Positions 35,421 to 43,551 of a stretch of DNA of 64,000 nt are shown here, piece after piece. This DNA is from Aerococcus kribbianus. GTDB lineage: Bacteria; Bacillota; Bacilli; Lactobacillales; Aerococcaceae. The stretch lies in contig NZ_JAPRFR010000001.1 of assembly GCF_026805545.1 (NCBI RefSeq), positions 930,001 to 994,000 on the forward strand, given 5' to 3'. Position numbers and translations under genes: made by a program. The notes beneath the pieces were generated by a model. The model did no database searches and had not been told where the DNA came from. It saw only the letters and a program-made list of their open reading frames with translations. How positions within the stretch are numbered: the first letter of the stretch is position 1; every line of letters starts with the position of its first letter.

Positions 35421-36200
35421 TTAAAGAACTGCGGCTGACCCACCATCGATATTAATGGCCACACCAGTTAAGTAAGATGCCGCTTGAGAAACTAAGAAGG
35501 TAATCGTATTGGCAGCCTCTTGGGTTTGACCAATCCGACCTAAAGGAATGTCAGTAAAGCTTTGTGAAAATTCCTCCCAAGTTTTATCCGGCGCTTCCTT
35601 TTGCCAACGTTTCTCAATTTGTTCACTACGAATAAGACCCATGCAAACGGTGTTGACCCGAATATTATCTGGTCCCAGTTCCTTGCTTAATCCCTTAGTC
35701 AAAGCTTGACCTGCAGCCCGACTCACTGAAGTTGGGAAACTTGCTGCTCCTGGCGTCCGACCACCTACAGCTGTCACATTAACAATCGCTCCCTGGTCAG
35801 CAGCCTGCAAATAAGGTAAAGCAGCCTTAATAAAACGGATCGCACCAAAAAGTTTAAGGTCCAAATCCCCTTGCCATAAGTCATCATCAACCGTCATAAA
35901 AGGATTAGCTGATGAAGTTCCAGCATTATTAACTAAAATATCAATGCCATCGAAATGTTCGACTGTCTTAGTGACAACATTCTTAACAGCTTCATCATCA
36001 GTGACATCACACACGACGTAGTGAACCTCTTTACCCGTTGCTTCCTTAATCTCCTCTACAGCTGTTTGCAAACGCTCTTCGCGTCGGGCACAAATCACTA
36101 CATTAGCCCCTTCTTGAGCCAATGTTTGAGCCGTTTGTAAGCCAATTCCCTTACTCGCTCCTGTAACAATGGCTACTTTTCCTTGTAAACCTAAATCCAT
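35421..36200 (-). CDS. SDR-family protein with replaced catalytic residues
   Basis: The 259-residue protein has an intact cofactor fold: TGASKGIG (13-20), CDVTDD and NNAGTS. The active site is not standard. The Ser-bearing NISS stretch reads NVTAVGG, and the YxxxK pair reads T157-SVS-R161. So Ser, Tyr and Lys are all replaced. It resembles the BKR-like SDR group that lacks YxxxK. It may bind NAD(P) without normal dehydrogenase activity, or use other residues. The gene is monocistronic. Confidence 0.82.
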   Translation of the reverse strand: MDLGLQGKVAIVTGASKGIGLQTAQTLAQEGANVVICARREERLQTAVEEIKEATGKEVHYVVCDVTDDEAVKNVVTKTVEHFDGIDILVNNAGTSSANPFMTVDDDLWQGDLDLKLFGAIRFIKAALPYLQAADQGAIVNVTAVGGRTPGAASFPTSVSRAAGQALTKGLSKELGPDNIRVNTVCMGLIRSEQIEKRWQKEAPDKTWEEFSQSFTDIPLGRIGQTQEAANTITFLVSQAASYLTGVAINIDGGSAAVL

Positions 36201-36318
36201 AAGGCACCTCCATTAATTTAATCCACTTTTAGTGTTTGACTAGTTTTAGTACACCAAACTTTTCTAAGCTTATCTTACCAAACAAAAGGAATTCCACAAA
36301 AAGACACACTAGAAGTCC

Positions 36319-36888
36319 TTAAGCCACAACCCCTTGTAAGAAAATCGTAACAAATTTCTTCGCCAGTTGCGTCGCTGACAAATGAGGATAGACCTTCATG
36401 GCAGCAAACATCAGACTAAGATACAACGAACCTAATTCTTCGGCCGTAAAGTCAGGTCGAATGACCTCATCTGCCTTGGCAAAAAGTTGACAAATTGGGG
36501 CTAACATCTTCTCTTGCCACAGTTGGCGAAGACTTTGACGAATCTCATCAGATACCATATGTGTCATATCATGCTGCATCATCATATAATCCATCGATTG
36601 ATAGGTTAAAAGGGTAAGCGACAAGTCATAAAGACTTTTTGTCATATCGCCTTGATAGCAGTCTAAAATAACTTGCAGCTCTTGGTTCAACAAATCTAGT
36701 TGATAGGCCATAACGCCTTGGTAGAGACTCTCTTTATTCTTATAATAATGATAGAGATTGGGTTGGGTCATGCCAATTTCCTGGGCTATAGCTCGAGTTG
36801 AAGTCGCCTTATAGCCTTGGGTCATAAACATCCGACTAGCGCACTCCAAAATCCGTGCCTCTGTATCAACATTATAGCTTTGCCCCAT
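36319..36888 (-). CDS. TetR-family repressor
   Basis: The 189-residue protein carries a TetR DNA-binding domain at residues 7-52: ARILECASRMFMTQGYKATSTRAIAQEIGMTQPNLYHYYKNKESLY (shortened landmarks GYKATSTRAIA and NLYHYYKNKESL). The C-terminal helical ligand domain is not recognisable to a subgroup. It is the last gene of the leftward permease-ATPase-TetR operon, 18 bp after the ATPase stop. It very likely binds the twin palindromes at 38664-38694 and controls its own operon. Confidence 0.9.
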   Translation of the reverse strand: MGQSYNVDTEARILECASRMFMTQGYKATSTRAIAQEIGMTQPNLYHYYKNKESLYQGVMAYQLDLLNQELQVILDCYQGDMTKSLYDLSLTLLTYQSMDYMMMQHDMTHMVSDEIRQSLRQLWQEKMLAPICQLFAKADEVIRPDFTAEELGSLYLSLMFAAMKVYPHLSATQLAKKFVTIFLQGVVA

Positions 36889-36906
36889 GATACCAACTCC
36901 TTATGC

Positions 36907-37572
36907 TTAAACTTCTTCAACAACCCCATCATGCATTTCTAAAATTCTATCACATTTTTTTATCATCCGCTTATCATGGGTAACCATCACAATAGCCTTT
37001 TGTTTATCTTTGGCTTCTTGGGCGAGAATATCCACCACTTCATAGGCTCGGTCAGTGTCTAAACTAGCAGTGGGTTCATCTGCCAAAATTAGAGTAGGAT
37101 CATTGTACAGGGCCTTGGCAATAGCCACCCTCTGTTGTTCTCCACCTGATAAATCTTCTGGGTACTTATCAGCCAAATCAGCAATGCCCAATTGTTCTAA
37201 TAACTGATCACGATACTGGCTATTGTCGGATTTTTTCACCTTATCAAACAGAACAAATTGGTCAGCAACAGTTAAATAAGGAACTAAATTACTGGCTTGG
37301 AGAATAAACCCAATTTCTTCTAAACGTAATTTTGCTAGGTCAGCATTAGATAATTGGCTAATGTCTTGACCACTAATAATCACCTGACCACTTGAGGGCT
37401 TCTGAAGTCCCCCTGCAATGGTTAATAGGGTGGATTTTCCAGACCCAGATGGCCCTAAAATTGCCACAAATTCGCCCGCTTCTATGGTGAAGGAATTATC
37501 TTTTAAGGCTTGGATTTCTTTATGACCACTAGTAAAATTCTTGCTCACATTAGTAAATTCGATTGCTGTCAT
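36907..37572 (-). CDS. ABC transporter ATP-binding protein (LolD/MacB type)
   Basis: The ATG at 37572 (221 residues, MTAIEFTNVSKNF) is 9 nt after AGGAG; an ATG three codons earlier touches the ribosome site. Walker A GPSGSGKST (about 40-48), Q-loop in FILQASNLVPYLT, signature LSGGEQQRVAIAK and Walker B LILADEPTASLD are intact. It pairs with the FtsX-type permease just upstream. This class of two-gene exporters handles lipids, peptides or antimicrobials and often uses mechanical coupling rather than classical transport. Confidence 0.93.
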   Translation of the reverse strand: MTAIEFTNVSKNFTSGHKEIQALKDNSFTIEAGEFVAILGPSGSGKSTLLTIAGGLQKPSSGQVIISGQDISQLSNADLAKLRLEEIGFILQASNLVPYLTVADQFVLFDKVKKSDNSQYRDQLLEQLGIADLADKYPEDLSGGEQQRVAIAKALYNDPTLILADEPTASLDTDRAYEVVDILAQEAKDKQKAIVMVTHDKRMIKKCDRILEMHDGVVEEV

Positions 37573-37584
37573 ATGCTCCATCTC

Positions 37585-38652
37585 CTAACTAATTGCATCT
37601 AAAGGATCAATATCAGTGATCGTTTTTGCCGAGAACAAACCACCCAGCATGGCCACAACCACCATCATTACCGCAATAACGGAAAAGAAAAGCCAATTAT
37701 TCAGGTATGGCATCTGTGCTGGCAAGACTAAGGAAGATAAGTAAGTCACCAGTAAACCTAATACCACCCCACAAGTTGATAAGAGGAAGGTTTGTCCAAT
37801 CACCGAGCCAATAATATAGCGCGCTGGAATCCCTTGCGCCTTCATCACGCCAAAGGTTTCAGTTTTCTGTAAGGTCAATACATAAATAAAAATGGCAATA
37901 ACAATAGCAGAAATAACTATCAAGAAGCCAATCATCAATAAAAAGGTCATATTCTGAGCTGAATAACCGGGTAGGTCATTAATAAAATCAGAAATAGCCA
38001 CAACTTGTAAGTCATTAGAATCAGTTTGGGCACTCCCTCTCACCACGATGGCTGATAGTGGCTTATCATTGCCCTGGCCGCCACCCATTATTTCTAAATT
38101 TTTATAATCAGCTAGAGCCATGTAAATCACTGGCTGGACACTCATCTGTGCCTGGTCAGTGAAACCAACAATGGTTAGCTGGTCATCACTTTGTTCAAAA
38201 GCCAAAGTATCACCAAGAGCAAAACCATACTCTTCTGCTAATGATTGATCGACCACCACTTCATTTTTATCTTCAAAAGGACGCCCTTCAATAATATTCG
38301 GCATCAGAAAATTATCCTTTTCAATCCCAAACAATTGTCCACTAACAGCTTCTTCTTGGTCAGCTGGTGGGGTAAATAAGGCCATTTGAATGCCAATCGG
38401 TGCCTTTTCCTCAGCAGACACTTGGTCTAGTGCCTCTTCAGACAAATGCGACATAGTAACTCGGTTAGACACCCCTTCTGATAAAATAATTTCATCGGCT
38501 TGCCACTTGTCAATCGCAGATCGGTTGGATTGGGCCAAACCATAAGCCAATCCGGTTAAGAAAAACACCAAATAAGCCACCAAAAATAAAAGACCCGCTA
38601 CTAGAACATAACGCCACTTTGAATGCTGGATTTCCTTTAACGCTAGAAACAT
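37585..38652 (-). CDS. FtsX-like ABC transporter permease (DevC-like)
   Basis: I start at the ATG at 38652 (MFLALKEIQHSKWRYVLVAG, 355 residues); AAGGAG is 7 nt before it. There is one N-terminal membrane helix (about 15-37), then a 200-residue extracytoplasmic MacB-like domain. Three C-terminal helices follow (about 240-265, 285-310, 325-350), ending SAKTITDIDPLDAIS. This is the FtsX topology. First gene of the operon with the ATPase and TetR genes. The substrate is unknown. Confidence 0.9.
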   Translation of the reverse strand: MFLALKEIQHSKWRYVLVAGLLFLVAYLVFFLTGLAYGLAQSNRSAIDKWQADEIILSEGVSNRVTMSHLSEEALDQVSAEEKAPIGIQMALFTPPADQEEAVSGQLFGIEKDNFLMPNIIEGRPFEDKNEVVVDQSLAEEYGFALGDTLAFEQSDDQLTIVGFTDQAQMSVQPVIYMALADYKNLEIMGGGQGNDKPLSAIVVRGSAQTDSNDLQVVAISDFINDLPGYSAQNMTFLLMIGFLIVISAIVIAIFIYVLTLQKTETFGVMKAQGIPARYIIGSVIGQTFLLSTCGVVLGLLVTYLSSLVLPAQMPYLNNWLFFSVIAVMMVVVAMLGGLFSAKTITDIDPLDAIS

Positions 38653-38663
38653 TACTTCACTCC

Positions 38664-38701
38664 TTATCAATTGATAAATTTTATCACTTGATAATTATAG
38701 C
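38664..38701 (-). promoter_or_regulatory. Twin palindromic operators and -10 box of the ABC exporter operon
   Basis: TTATCAATTGATAA (38664-38677, perfect) and TTATCACTTGATAA (38681-38694, one mismatch pair) are 17 bp apart, centre to centre. A TATAAT box lies just upstream (38699-38694 on the minus strand) with a weak TAGACG at -35. Operators directly after the -10 box fit autorepression by the TetR protein encoded at the end of the operon. Confidence 0.72.
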
Positions 38702-38791
38702 GGAAATCATTGGATTCGTCTAGCTAAAGCAAGCTGCCATGGCAAAATTTGATGATTTAAGGTATACTTAAGGCAAAAAAGAGGGAGAATT

Positions 38792-39493
38792 ATGGATATT
38801 AAAATCTTCGACAAGCAAGTAGATGCGGCTAGCTATACGGTAAAAATTTTTCAAGCAGCGATTGATCAAGGCGCTGAGGTATTTGGCTTAGCCACTGGAT
38901 CAACACCGATTCCTGTTTATGACCAGTTAGTAGCTTCTGATATCGATTTTTCTGAGTGCGTATCAATTAATTTAGATGAGTATTATGGTTTAAACAGCGA
39001 CCATCCGCAATCCTACCACCAATTCATGGCTGACCACCTATTCAATAAGAAACCCTTCAAAAAATCTTATCTGCCTGATGGTGCCACTGATGATCTTCCT
39101 GGTGAACTTGCCCGTTATGACCAAATCATCCAAGCACATCCGATCGATTTACAAATTCTTGGCATTGGAGAAAATGGCCATATTGGATTCAATGAGCCGG
39201 GTGCCCCTATGGACGGACACACTCAATTAGTTCAACTCACTGATTCCACTATCCAAGCTAATGCCCGTTTCTTTACTGATCCTAGCCAAGTGCCTACTCA
39301 AGCCATCAGTATGGGCTTAGCTTCTATAAGCAGTGCCAAACAGATTGTTTTACTCGCATTTGGTGCCAATAAGGCTGATGCCATCGCCAAAACTGTTAAT
39401 GGCCCCCTAAGCAACCAAGTTCCAGCGAGCATCCTAAAAAAGCACGATAATGTCACTTTGATTTTAGACCAAGGCGCCGCTAGCCAGCTCTAA
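38792..39493 (+). CDS. nagB: Glucosamine-6-phosphate deaminase
   Basis: The 233-residue length is the short Gram-positive form. Landmarks are FGLATGSTPIPVY (about 31-43), SINLDEYYGL with the catalytic Asp, and LGIGENGHIGFNEPG (about 128-142), the family signature with the catalytic His. It turns glucosamine-6-phosphate into fructose-6-phosphate plus ammonia, the reverse direction to GlmS, whose gene converges on it. GAGGGAG precedes the start. No allosteric C-terminal extension is present. Confidence 0.97.
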   Translation: MDIKIFDKQVDAASYTVKIFQAAIDQGAEVFGLATGSTPIPVYDQLVASDIDFSECVSINLDEYYGLNSDHPQSYHQFMADHLFNKKPFKKSYLPDGATDDLPGELARYDQIIQAHPIDLQILGIGENGHIGFNEPGAPMDGHTQLVQLTDSTIQANARFFTDPSQVPTQAISMGLASISSAKQIVLLAFGANKADAIAKTVNGPLSNQVPASILKKHDNVTLILDQGAASQL

Positions 39494-39512
39494 ACGAAAT
39501 AAGAAGTAAAAA

Positions 39513-39684
39513 TATAGGCTGGGACAAAAAGTCCCAGCCTATTTATAATATCGGAATATTTATCTTCTAGTTGGGTTCCAAAAGTCAGAACAGACTGCCT
39601 TACCCAAAATCCCTCAGATGACCGTTAGCCATCTTTCGTGTTTTGGTCCAAGGCTTCTATTCTTAACGACTTTTGTCACACCCT
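39513..39684. repeat. Long-hairpin repeat unit with GGCTGGGAC hairpin between nagB and glmS
   Basis: Hairpin ATAGGCTGGGAC/GTCCCAGCCTAT (39513-39542) probably terminates nagB. It is followed by a repeat unit nearly identical to unit 1 of the 32.5-kb array. The outer arms are AAAAGTCAGAACAG and a copy with a bulge ending GACTTTT. The inner arm pair has changed from CTAAAAC/GTTTTAG to CCAAAAT/GTTTTGG, a compensated change at the second pair. It ends with CACACCCT before the glmS stop. Confidence 0.82.
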
Positions 39685-39694
39685 CTTATTTATA

Positions 39695-41506
39695 TTATTC
39701 AACAGTAACTGCCTTAGCAAGGTTACGTGGTTTATCAACATCTAAGTCACGATCTAATGAGGCATAGTAGGCCAATAATTGTGTTGGTACTACAGTAACT
39801 AGAGGCGCTAACAAGGAATGGACGGCCGGAATAACAATTTGGTCATCTTGGCGTTCCATACCTTCCATGGTAATAACCACTGTATTGGCGCCCCGAGCCC
39901 GTGTTTCTTCTAAGTTGCCTCGGGTATGGGCTGCGGTATCTTTTTGACTGATGACAGCTAAAACAGGTGTGCCATCCTCAATCAAGGAAATGGTACCGTG
40001 TTTTAATTCCCCACCAGCAAAACCTTCTGTTTGAATATAAGAAATTTCTTTTAGCTTAAGGGCAGCTTCACAGCTGACATAGTAGTCTAAGCCCCGGCCA
40101 ATATAGAAGGCGTTACGCACATCGGTAAAGATTTGTGTGGCAATCTCATGGAGATGGTCTTTGTCATCCACAACTGTTTCCATGGCATTGGCCACCAAAC
40201 TCAATTCGGTTTCCATATCGAAATCAAGTTTTCTTCCTTGGGCATTAGCTAAAACATCCGCTAAAACGGCCATTACTGCAATTTGACCAGTGTAGGCCTT
40301 AGTTGAAGCCACTGCAATTTCAGGTCCCACATGGAGAAGCAAGGTGTAGCTAGCTTCCCGAGACAGGGTTGACCCCTTCACATTAGTAATGGTTAGGGAA
40401 TCATAACCTAATTCATTGACTTGAACCAACACTTGCCGGCTGTCAGCAGTTTCTCCTGATTGTGATAGGAAAATAAAGAATGGTTTTTCAGTTAGCAGCG
40501 GCATGTTATAAGCGAATTCAGAAGCCACATGAACCTCAACTGGAATACCATTTAATTGTTCAAAAAGGGCTTGTCCTACTAAACCAGCATGCATTGATGT
40601 CCCCGCACCGATAATATAAATTCGGTCACTAGCTTGCATGGCTGCAATAATCTCAGAATCAATAGTCAATTGGCCTTGATCATCTTGATATTCTTGAATA
40701 ATACGACGGATAGCTGCTGGTTGCTCGTCAATTTCTTTGAGCATGTAATAAGGGTAAGTGCCCTTACCTAGATCATTGGCATCTAAGGCTGCAGTATAAG
40801 GGTCACGACTGATTTCTTGTCCGTCACGGTTTTCAATAACCACTTCATCATTGGTTAAGGTAACCATTTCACCATCGTGAATTTCAATATATTGGTTGGT
40901 GATATCAATTGACGCCATAGCATCAGAAACAATCGTATTGAAATCTTCTCCATGACCAATTAATAATGGACTCTTGTTTTTAGCCGCATATAAACGGTCA
41001 GGCGTTTGATTATCAATCAAGGCAAAGGCGTAAGATCCTTCCACTACAGCTAAAGCTTTTTTGAACGCTTCTTTACCATCCAAGTTTTCTGTTTGTGCAA
41101 AGTGTTCAATCACATTGACAACCACTTCGGTATCTGTTTCACTTTGTAGATCAACATCTGCCAAGTAATCTGCTTTTAATTCTTGGTAGTTTTCGATAAC
41201 GCCGTTATGTACTAAAGTAAAACGACCGCTAGCAGATTGGTGAGGGTGGGCATTAGACACACTTGGCACCCCATGAGTCGCCCAACGCGTGTGACCAATC
41301 CCCATATTTGTTGTTTCAGCAGCATTAACCTTATCGTTTAAGGCAGCAATTCGTCCTTGCTCCTTGTATAATTGTCCAAATTGACCATCTTGGTTAAGCA
41401 AGTAAATTCCTGCTGAATCATAGCCCCGGTATTCCAACCGTTCTAATCCATTAAGCAAAACTTCCTTAGCTGAGTTATTTCCAATATATCCAACAATACC
41501 ACACAT
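39695..41506 (-). CDS. glmS: Glutamine-fructose-6-phosphate aminotransferase
   Basis: The 603-residue protein begins [20 protein letters not shown]. Cys2 (Cys1 after Met removal) is the glutaminase nucleophile and [12 protein letters not shown] follows. The C-terminal half holds two SIS sugar-isomerase domains (GAGTSMHAG and [16 protein letters not shown]) and ends [15 protein letters not shown] as usual. It makes glucosamine-6-phosphate, the first step to UDP-GlcNAc for peptidoglycan. Its mRNA is cleaved by the glmS ribozyme directly upstream when the product is abundant. Confidence 0.99.
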   Translation of the reverse strand: MCGIVGYIGNNSAKEVLLNGLERLEYRGYDSAGIYLLNQDGQFGQLYKEQGRIAALNDKVNAAETTNMGIGHTRWATHGVPSVSNAHPHQSASGRFTLVHNGVIENYQELKADYLADVDLQSETDTEVVVNVIEHFAQTENLDGKEAFKKALAVVEGSYAFALIDNQTPDRLYAAKNKSPLLIGHGEDFNTIVSDAMASIDITNQYIEIHDGEMVTLTNDEVVIENRDGQEISRDPYTAALDANDLGKGTYPYYMLKEIDEQPAAIRRIIQEYQDDQGQLTIDSEIIAAMQASDRIYIIGAGTSMHAGLVGQALFEQLNGIPVEVHVASEFAYNMPLLTEKPFFIFLSQSGETADSRQVLVQVNELGYDSLTITNVKGSTLSREASYTLLLHVGPEIAVASTKAYTGQIAVMAVLADVLANAQGRKLDFDMETELSLVANAMETVVDDKDHLHEIATQIFTDVRNAFYIGRGLDYYVSCEAALKLKEISYIQTEGFAGGELKHGTISLIEDGTPVLAVISQKDTAAHTRGNLEETRARGANTVVITMEGMERQDDQIVIPAVHSLLAPLVTVVPTQLLAYYASLDRDLDVDKPRNLAKAVTVE

Positions 41507-41529
41507 AAATGTAGTCCTCCTAATTTAAG

Positions 41530-41701
41530 ACAGACCTTCCCCTTGGAAGACCTGTCCATTTTATTTGCTACTACATACATGTCATGCTTTTTCACTAATT
41601 GCTTAGTTTGTTACATCACTTTGGACCGTATAGCCCCTGAGTCACCCGCCGAAAAATCGATCAACCCAGTCCTCGTCACTTTATAATAAAAGTCTGGCGC
41701 T
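41530..41701 (-). ncRNA. glmS ribozyme / riboswitch
   Basis: On the minus strand the core AGCGCCAGA (41701-41693) is followed by GTGACGAGGACTGGGTT, a GATCGA turn and TTCGGCGGGTGAC, matching the conserved glmS ribozyme core closely. Cleavage is expected between 41701 and 41700. A final stem (GACAGGTCTTCC/GGAAGGTCTGTC) lies just before the GGAGGA ribosome site of glmS. Glucosamine-6-phosphate acts as cofactor for self-cleavage. Confidence 0.95.
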
Positions 41702-41778
41702 ATCCCTAAGACCTTAACCGTCTAATTGGGCGGTCATGGTGCTCCTATAGAGATTTTAATAAAAGTAATAGCTTACTC

Positions 41779-41808
41779 ATTATATATTACCTTTTTCACA
41801 ACTGTCAA
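41779..41808 (-). promoter_or_regulatory. glmS promoter
   Basis: TTGACA (41808-41803), 18 bp, TATAAT (41784-41779), about 75 bp upstream of the ribozyme cleavage site. Confidence 0.8.
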
Positions 41809-41888
41809 TGACTTCTGCTTAGTCTTTTTAAAAAGTTAAAACACTTAAACAAAAGCAAACAAGGTTAGCAATAAGTTTTACATACAAT

Positions 41889-41918
41889 AAAAAAGGATGA
41901 GATTACTATCCCATCCTC
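41889..41918 (-). terminator. Terminator of the LysM/Apf-type gene
   Basis: GGATGGGAT/ATCTCATCC stem followed by TTTTTTATT on the minus strand, 34 bp past the stop at 41952. Confidence 0.8.
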
Positions 41919-41951
41919 AACTAATTATTTAAATTTAAGTTTGGCTAGCTC

Positions 41952-42641
41952 TTAGTACCAACCATTTGCTTGCCAGAATGATTGGGCGTTAGTCCATGAG
42001 CCGTAACGACCAGCAACATAAGCATCAGCAGCAGCTTCTTGTTGGGCTGGAGAAGCACCATAAGAAACTAAGCTAGGGTTTAATTGGTAACGACCATAGT
42101 AGCCACCTGCTGGGTTGTACGCTGAGTATGAACCGCCTGATTCGCGTTGAGCAATCCATTCTTTAGCAGCCGCTTCGCCACCAGTTTGCGCAGTTCCTTG
42201 TGAAGAACCTTGAGATTGTTGTTGAGCTGGTGCTTGGTTAGTTTGTGTTTGTTGTTGAGCTGGAGCAGCTTGTGCACTTACTTGGTAAGAAGCTTCTTCA
42301 TGACCTGAAGCGTCAGAAACAGTGACTTCTGTTACTTCACCTTGGGCATCTTCAGTGAATGATAATTTGTTGCCTGGGAAGATAATGTTCGCATCTTCAA
42401 TACCGTTAGCAGCAGCTAAAGCGTTAAGGTCAACATCAGCAGCAGCAGCGATAACGCCTAAAGTATCACCTGATTGAACAGTGTAAGATACAACGTCGCC
42501 TTCTTCTACTTTCATGTCAGCTTGTACTTGTTCTACAGTACGTGCTTCCCATTCAGCAGCGTCAACATCAACAGTTTCGTTGAAAGCAAGGAAACCTGCT
42601 AAAGCAATTGAAGTAGTTGCAAAAATCTTAGTTAATTTCAT
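41952..42641 (-). CDS. Secreted LysM protein with Apf-like transglycosylase domain
   Basis: I use the ATG at 42641 (MKLTKIFATTSIALAGFLAF, 229 residues), which begins a signal peptide cleaved near VDA-A. The LysM domain is at about 58-101: SYTVQSGDTLGVIAAAADVDLNALAAANG, then NIIFPGNKL (landmarks only). A Gln/Ala-rich linker follows. The last 65 residues (EWIAQRESGG, GRYQLNPSL, AAADAYVAGRYG, FWQANGWY) match the aggregation-promoting-factor/IsaA-like transglycosylase end. It is likely a wall-bound peptidoglycan-modifying enzyme. The AAAGGAG site is 12 nt from the ATG, longer than usual. A WalR-like box lies about 200 bp upstream. Confidence 0.88.
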   Translation of the reverse strand: MKLTKIFATTSIALAGFLAFNETVDVDAAEWEARTVEQVQADMKVEEGDVVSYTVQSGDTLGVIAAAADVDLNALAAANGIEDANIIFPGNKLSFTEDAQGEVTEVTVSDASGHEEASYQVSAQAAPAQQQTQTNQAPAQQQSQGSSQGTAQTGGEAAAKEWIAQRESGGSYSAYNPAGGYYGRYQLNPSLVSYGASPAQQEAAADAYVAGRYGSWTNAQSFWQANGWY

Positions 42642-42843
42642 TAGTAAATAAAACTCCTTTAAAGTCATTTGGTGGTCTTAGCACCTGTAAAGTATTAATT
42701 TCAATTTCATTGGACACCTGTTTCGTCCACAAGCAATATACTAGCACAGGCCTAGAAGGGAAGTAACCCAAAAGGGGGCTTTGTTAATGCCTCTTAACCC
42801 TTTTGAAATTCAAATCGAGGTTCTTGAAATCGGCTCGTTAATT

Positions 42844-42860
42844 TGTCATATTTTTGTAAC
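42844..42860 (+). promoter_or_regulatory. WalR (YycF)-box-like site
   Basis: TGTCAT-ATTTT-TGTAAC matches the direct-repeat consensus TGTWAH-N5-TGTWAH at 11 of 12 defined bases. It is about 200 bp upstream of the LysM gene, on the opposite strand. WalR commonly controls peptidoglycan hydrolases. Confidence 0.4.
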
Positions 42861-43279
42861 TTTATGTTCGCCTTTTTACCGAGTTTTCTTTTCTGAATTC
42901 TGCTTTTGTGACAAAATACCACTTATTATTGATTGTTTTTCACTATAGCGCACAACAGAATCGCTGTAAAACAAGGTTTTCAATTGTTTCAGTGTGTCTA
43001 TCTTGTAACAAAAGCTGTCAACTACCATTGTAAAGTCAGGCGAACACTACGTAAATAAAACCAGCTAATTTAGCGTTTATACGGTTTTTTCTGCTCTAAT
43101 GACCCTAAAAACCCCCTATAAATTCAAATTACATAATTCTTTAACTTGTTTATAAGTACTATTATATTTTAATAATAATGATTTTATACAATTAATAGCC
43201 GATTGTTACTTTATGCACTAAATCGTTTAAATTGGCGCAAAATAAATATAACCTGGATTGTTAGACTAACGTTCTTAGT

Positions 43280-43338
43280 TCGTGATAGGGTTAATTTGTA
43301 ATCAATAAACTAGTATATTGTATTACAAATAATCACGA
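43280..43338 (+). promoter_or_regulatory. Large hairpin in the leader of the 64-residue gene / amidase operon
   Basis: Arms TCGTGAT (43280-43286) with ATCACGA (43332-43338), and TTTGTAAT (43295-43302) with ATTACAAA (43322-43329). An 8-nt and a 2-nt interior loop separate the two pairings. The right arm ends in the ribosome site (GAGGAAGG). If formed in RNA it would partly hide translation initiation; in DNA ATTACAAA/TTTGTAAT could be an operator. Confidence 0.45.
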
Positions 43339-43356
43339 GGAAGGATGCTTTAAATA

Positions 43357-43551
43357 ATGAGATATTCTAAAGAGTATTTACAATCCCATTTTGATACCCA
43401 AAACATCCCGTATGATGACGATGATATTCGTCGTGTCCAAATGATACTTGATTTTATCAGCGAAGGTGAAGAAAAACTCGACCAATTTGATAATATCCAG
43501 TCAACTAAAATCTTTTTAAGAAATAATATGGAGGTAATCGATCATGACTAA
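43357..43551 (+). CDS. Small acidic protein upstream of the amidase (possible GatC-like partner)
   Basis: The 64-residue protein is acidic and helical, with DDDDIRRVQMILDFISEGEEKLDQF in the middle (shortened landmarks: DIRRVQMILDF, EEKLDQF). GAGGAAGG precedes the ATG. Its stop overlaps the amidase start by 8 bp, which suggests coupled synthesis. A small helical partner encoded before an amidase recalls GatC before GatA, but similarity to GatC is too weak to assert. No known domain recognised. Confidence 0.65.
   Translation: MRYSKEYLQSHFDTQNIPYDDDDIRRVQMILDFISEGEEKLDQFDNIQSTKIFLRNNMEVIDHD

Larger units (their letters stand above)
42642..43356. other. Long intergenic region between the LysM gene and the amidase operon
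   Basis: About 715 bp without a coding frame I can support. The left third is the leader of the LysM gene and contains the WalR-like box. The middle is AT-rich with several TTGTAAC/TGTAAAG-like motifs. The right end has a large hairpin before the 64-residue gene. Such long leaders are common for wall hydrolase genes. A small RNA here cannot be excluded. Confidence 0.6.

Noticed and set aside
37585-38652. Bacteriocin or lantibiotic immunity exporter
   Set aside because: The ABC/FtsX pair is of a general type and there is no precursor peptide, modification enzyme or two-component system nearby.
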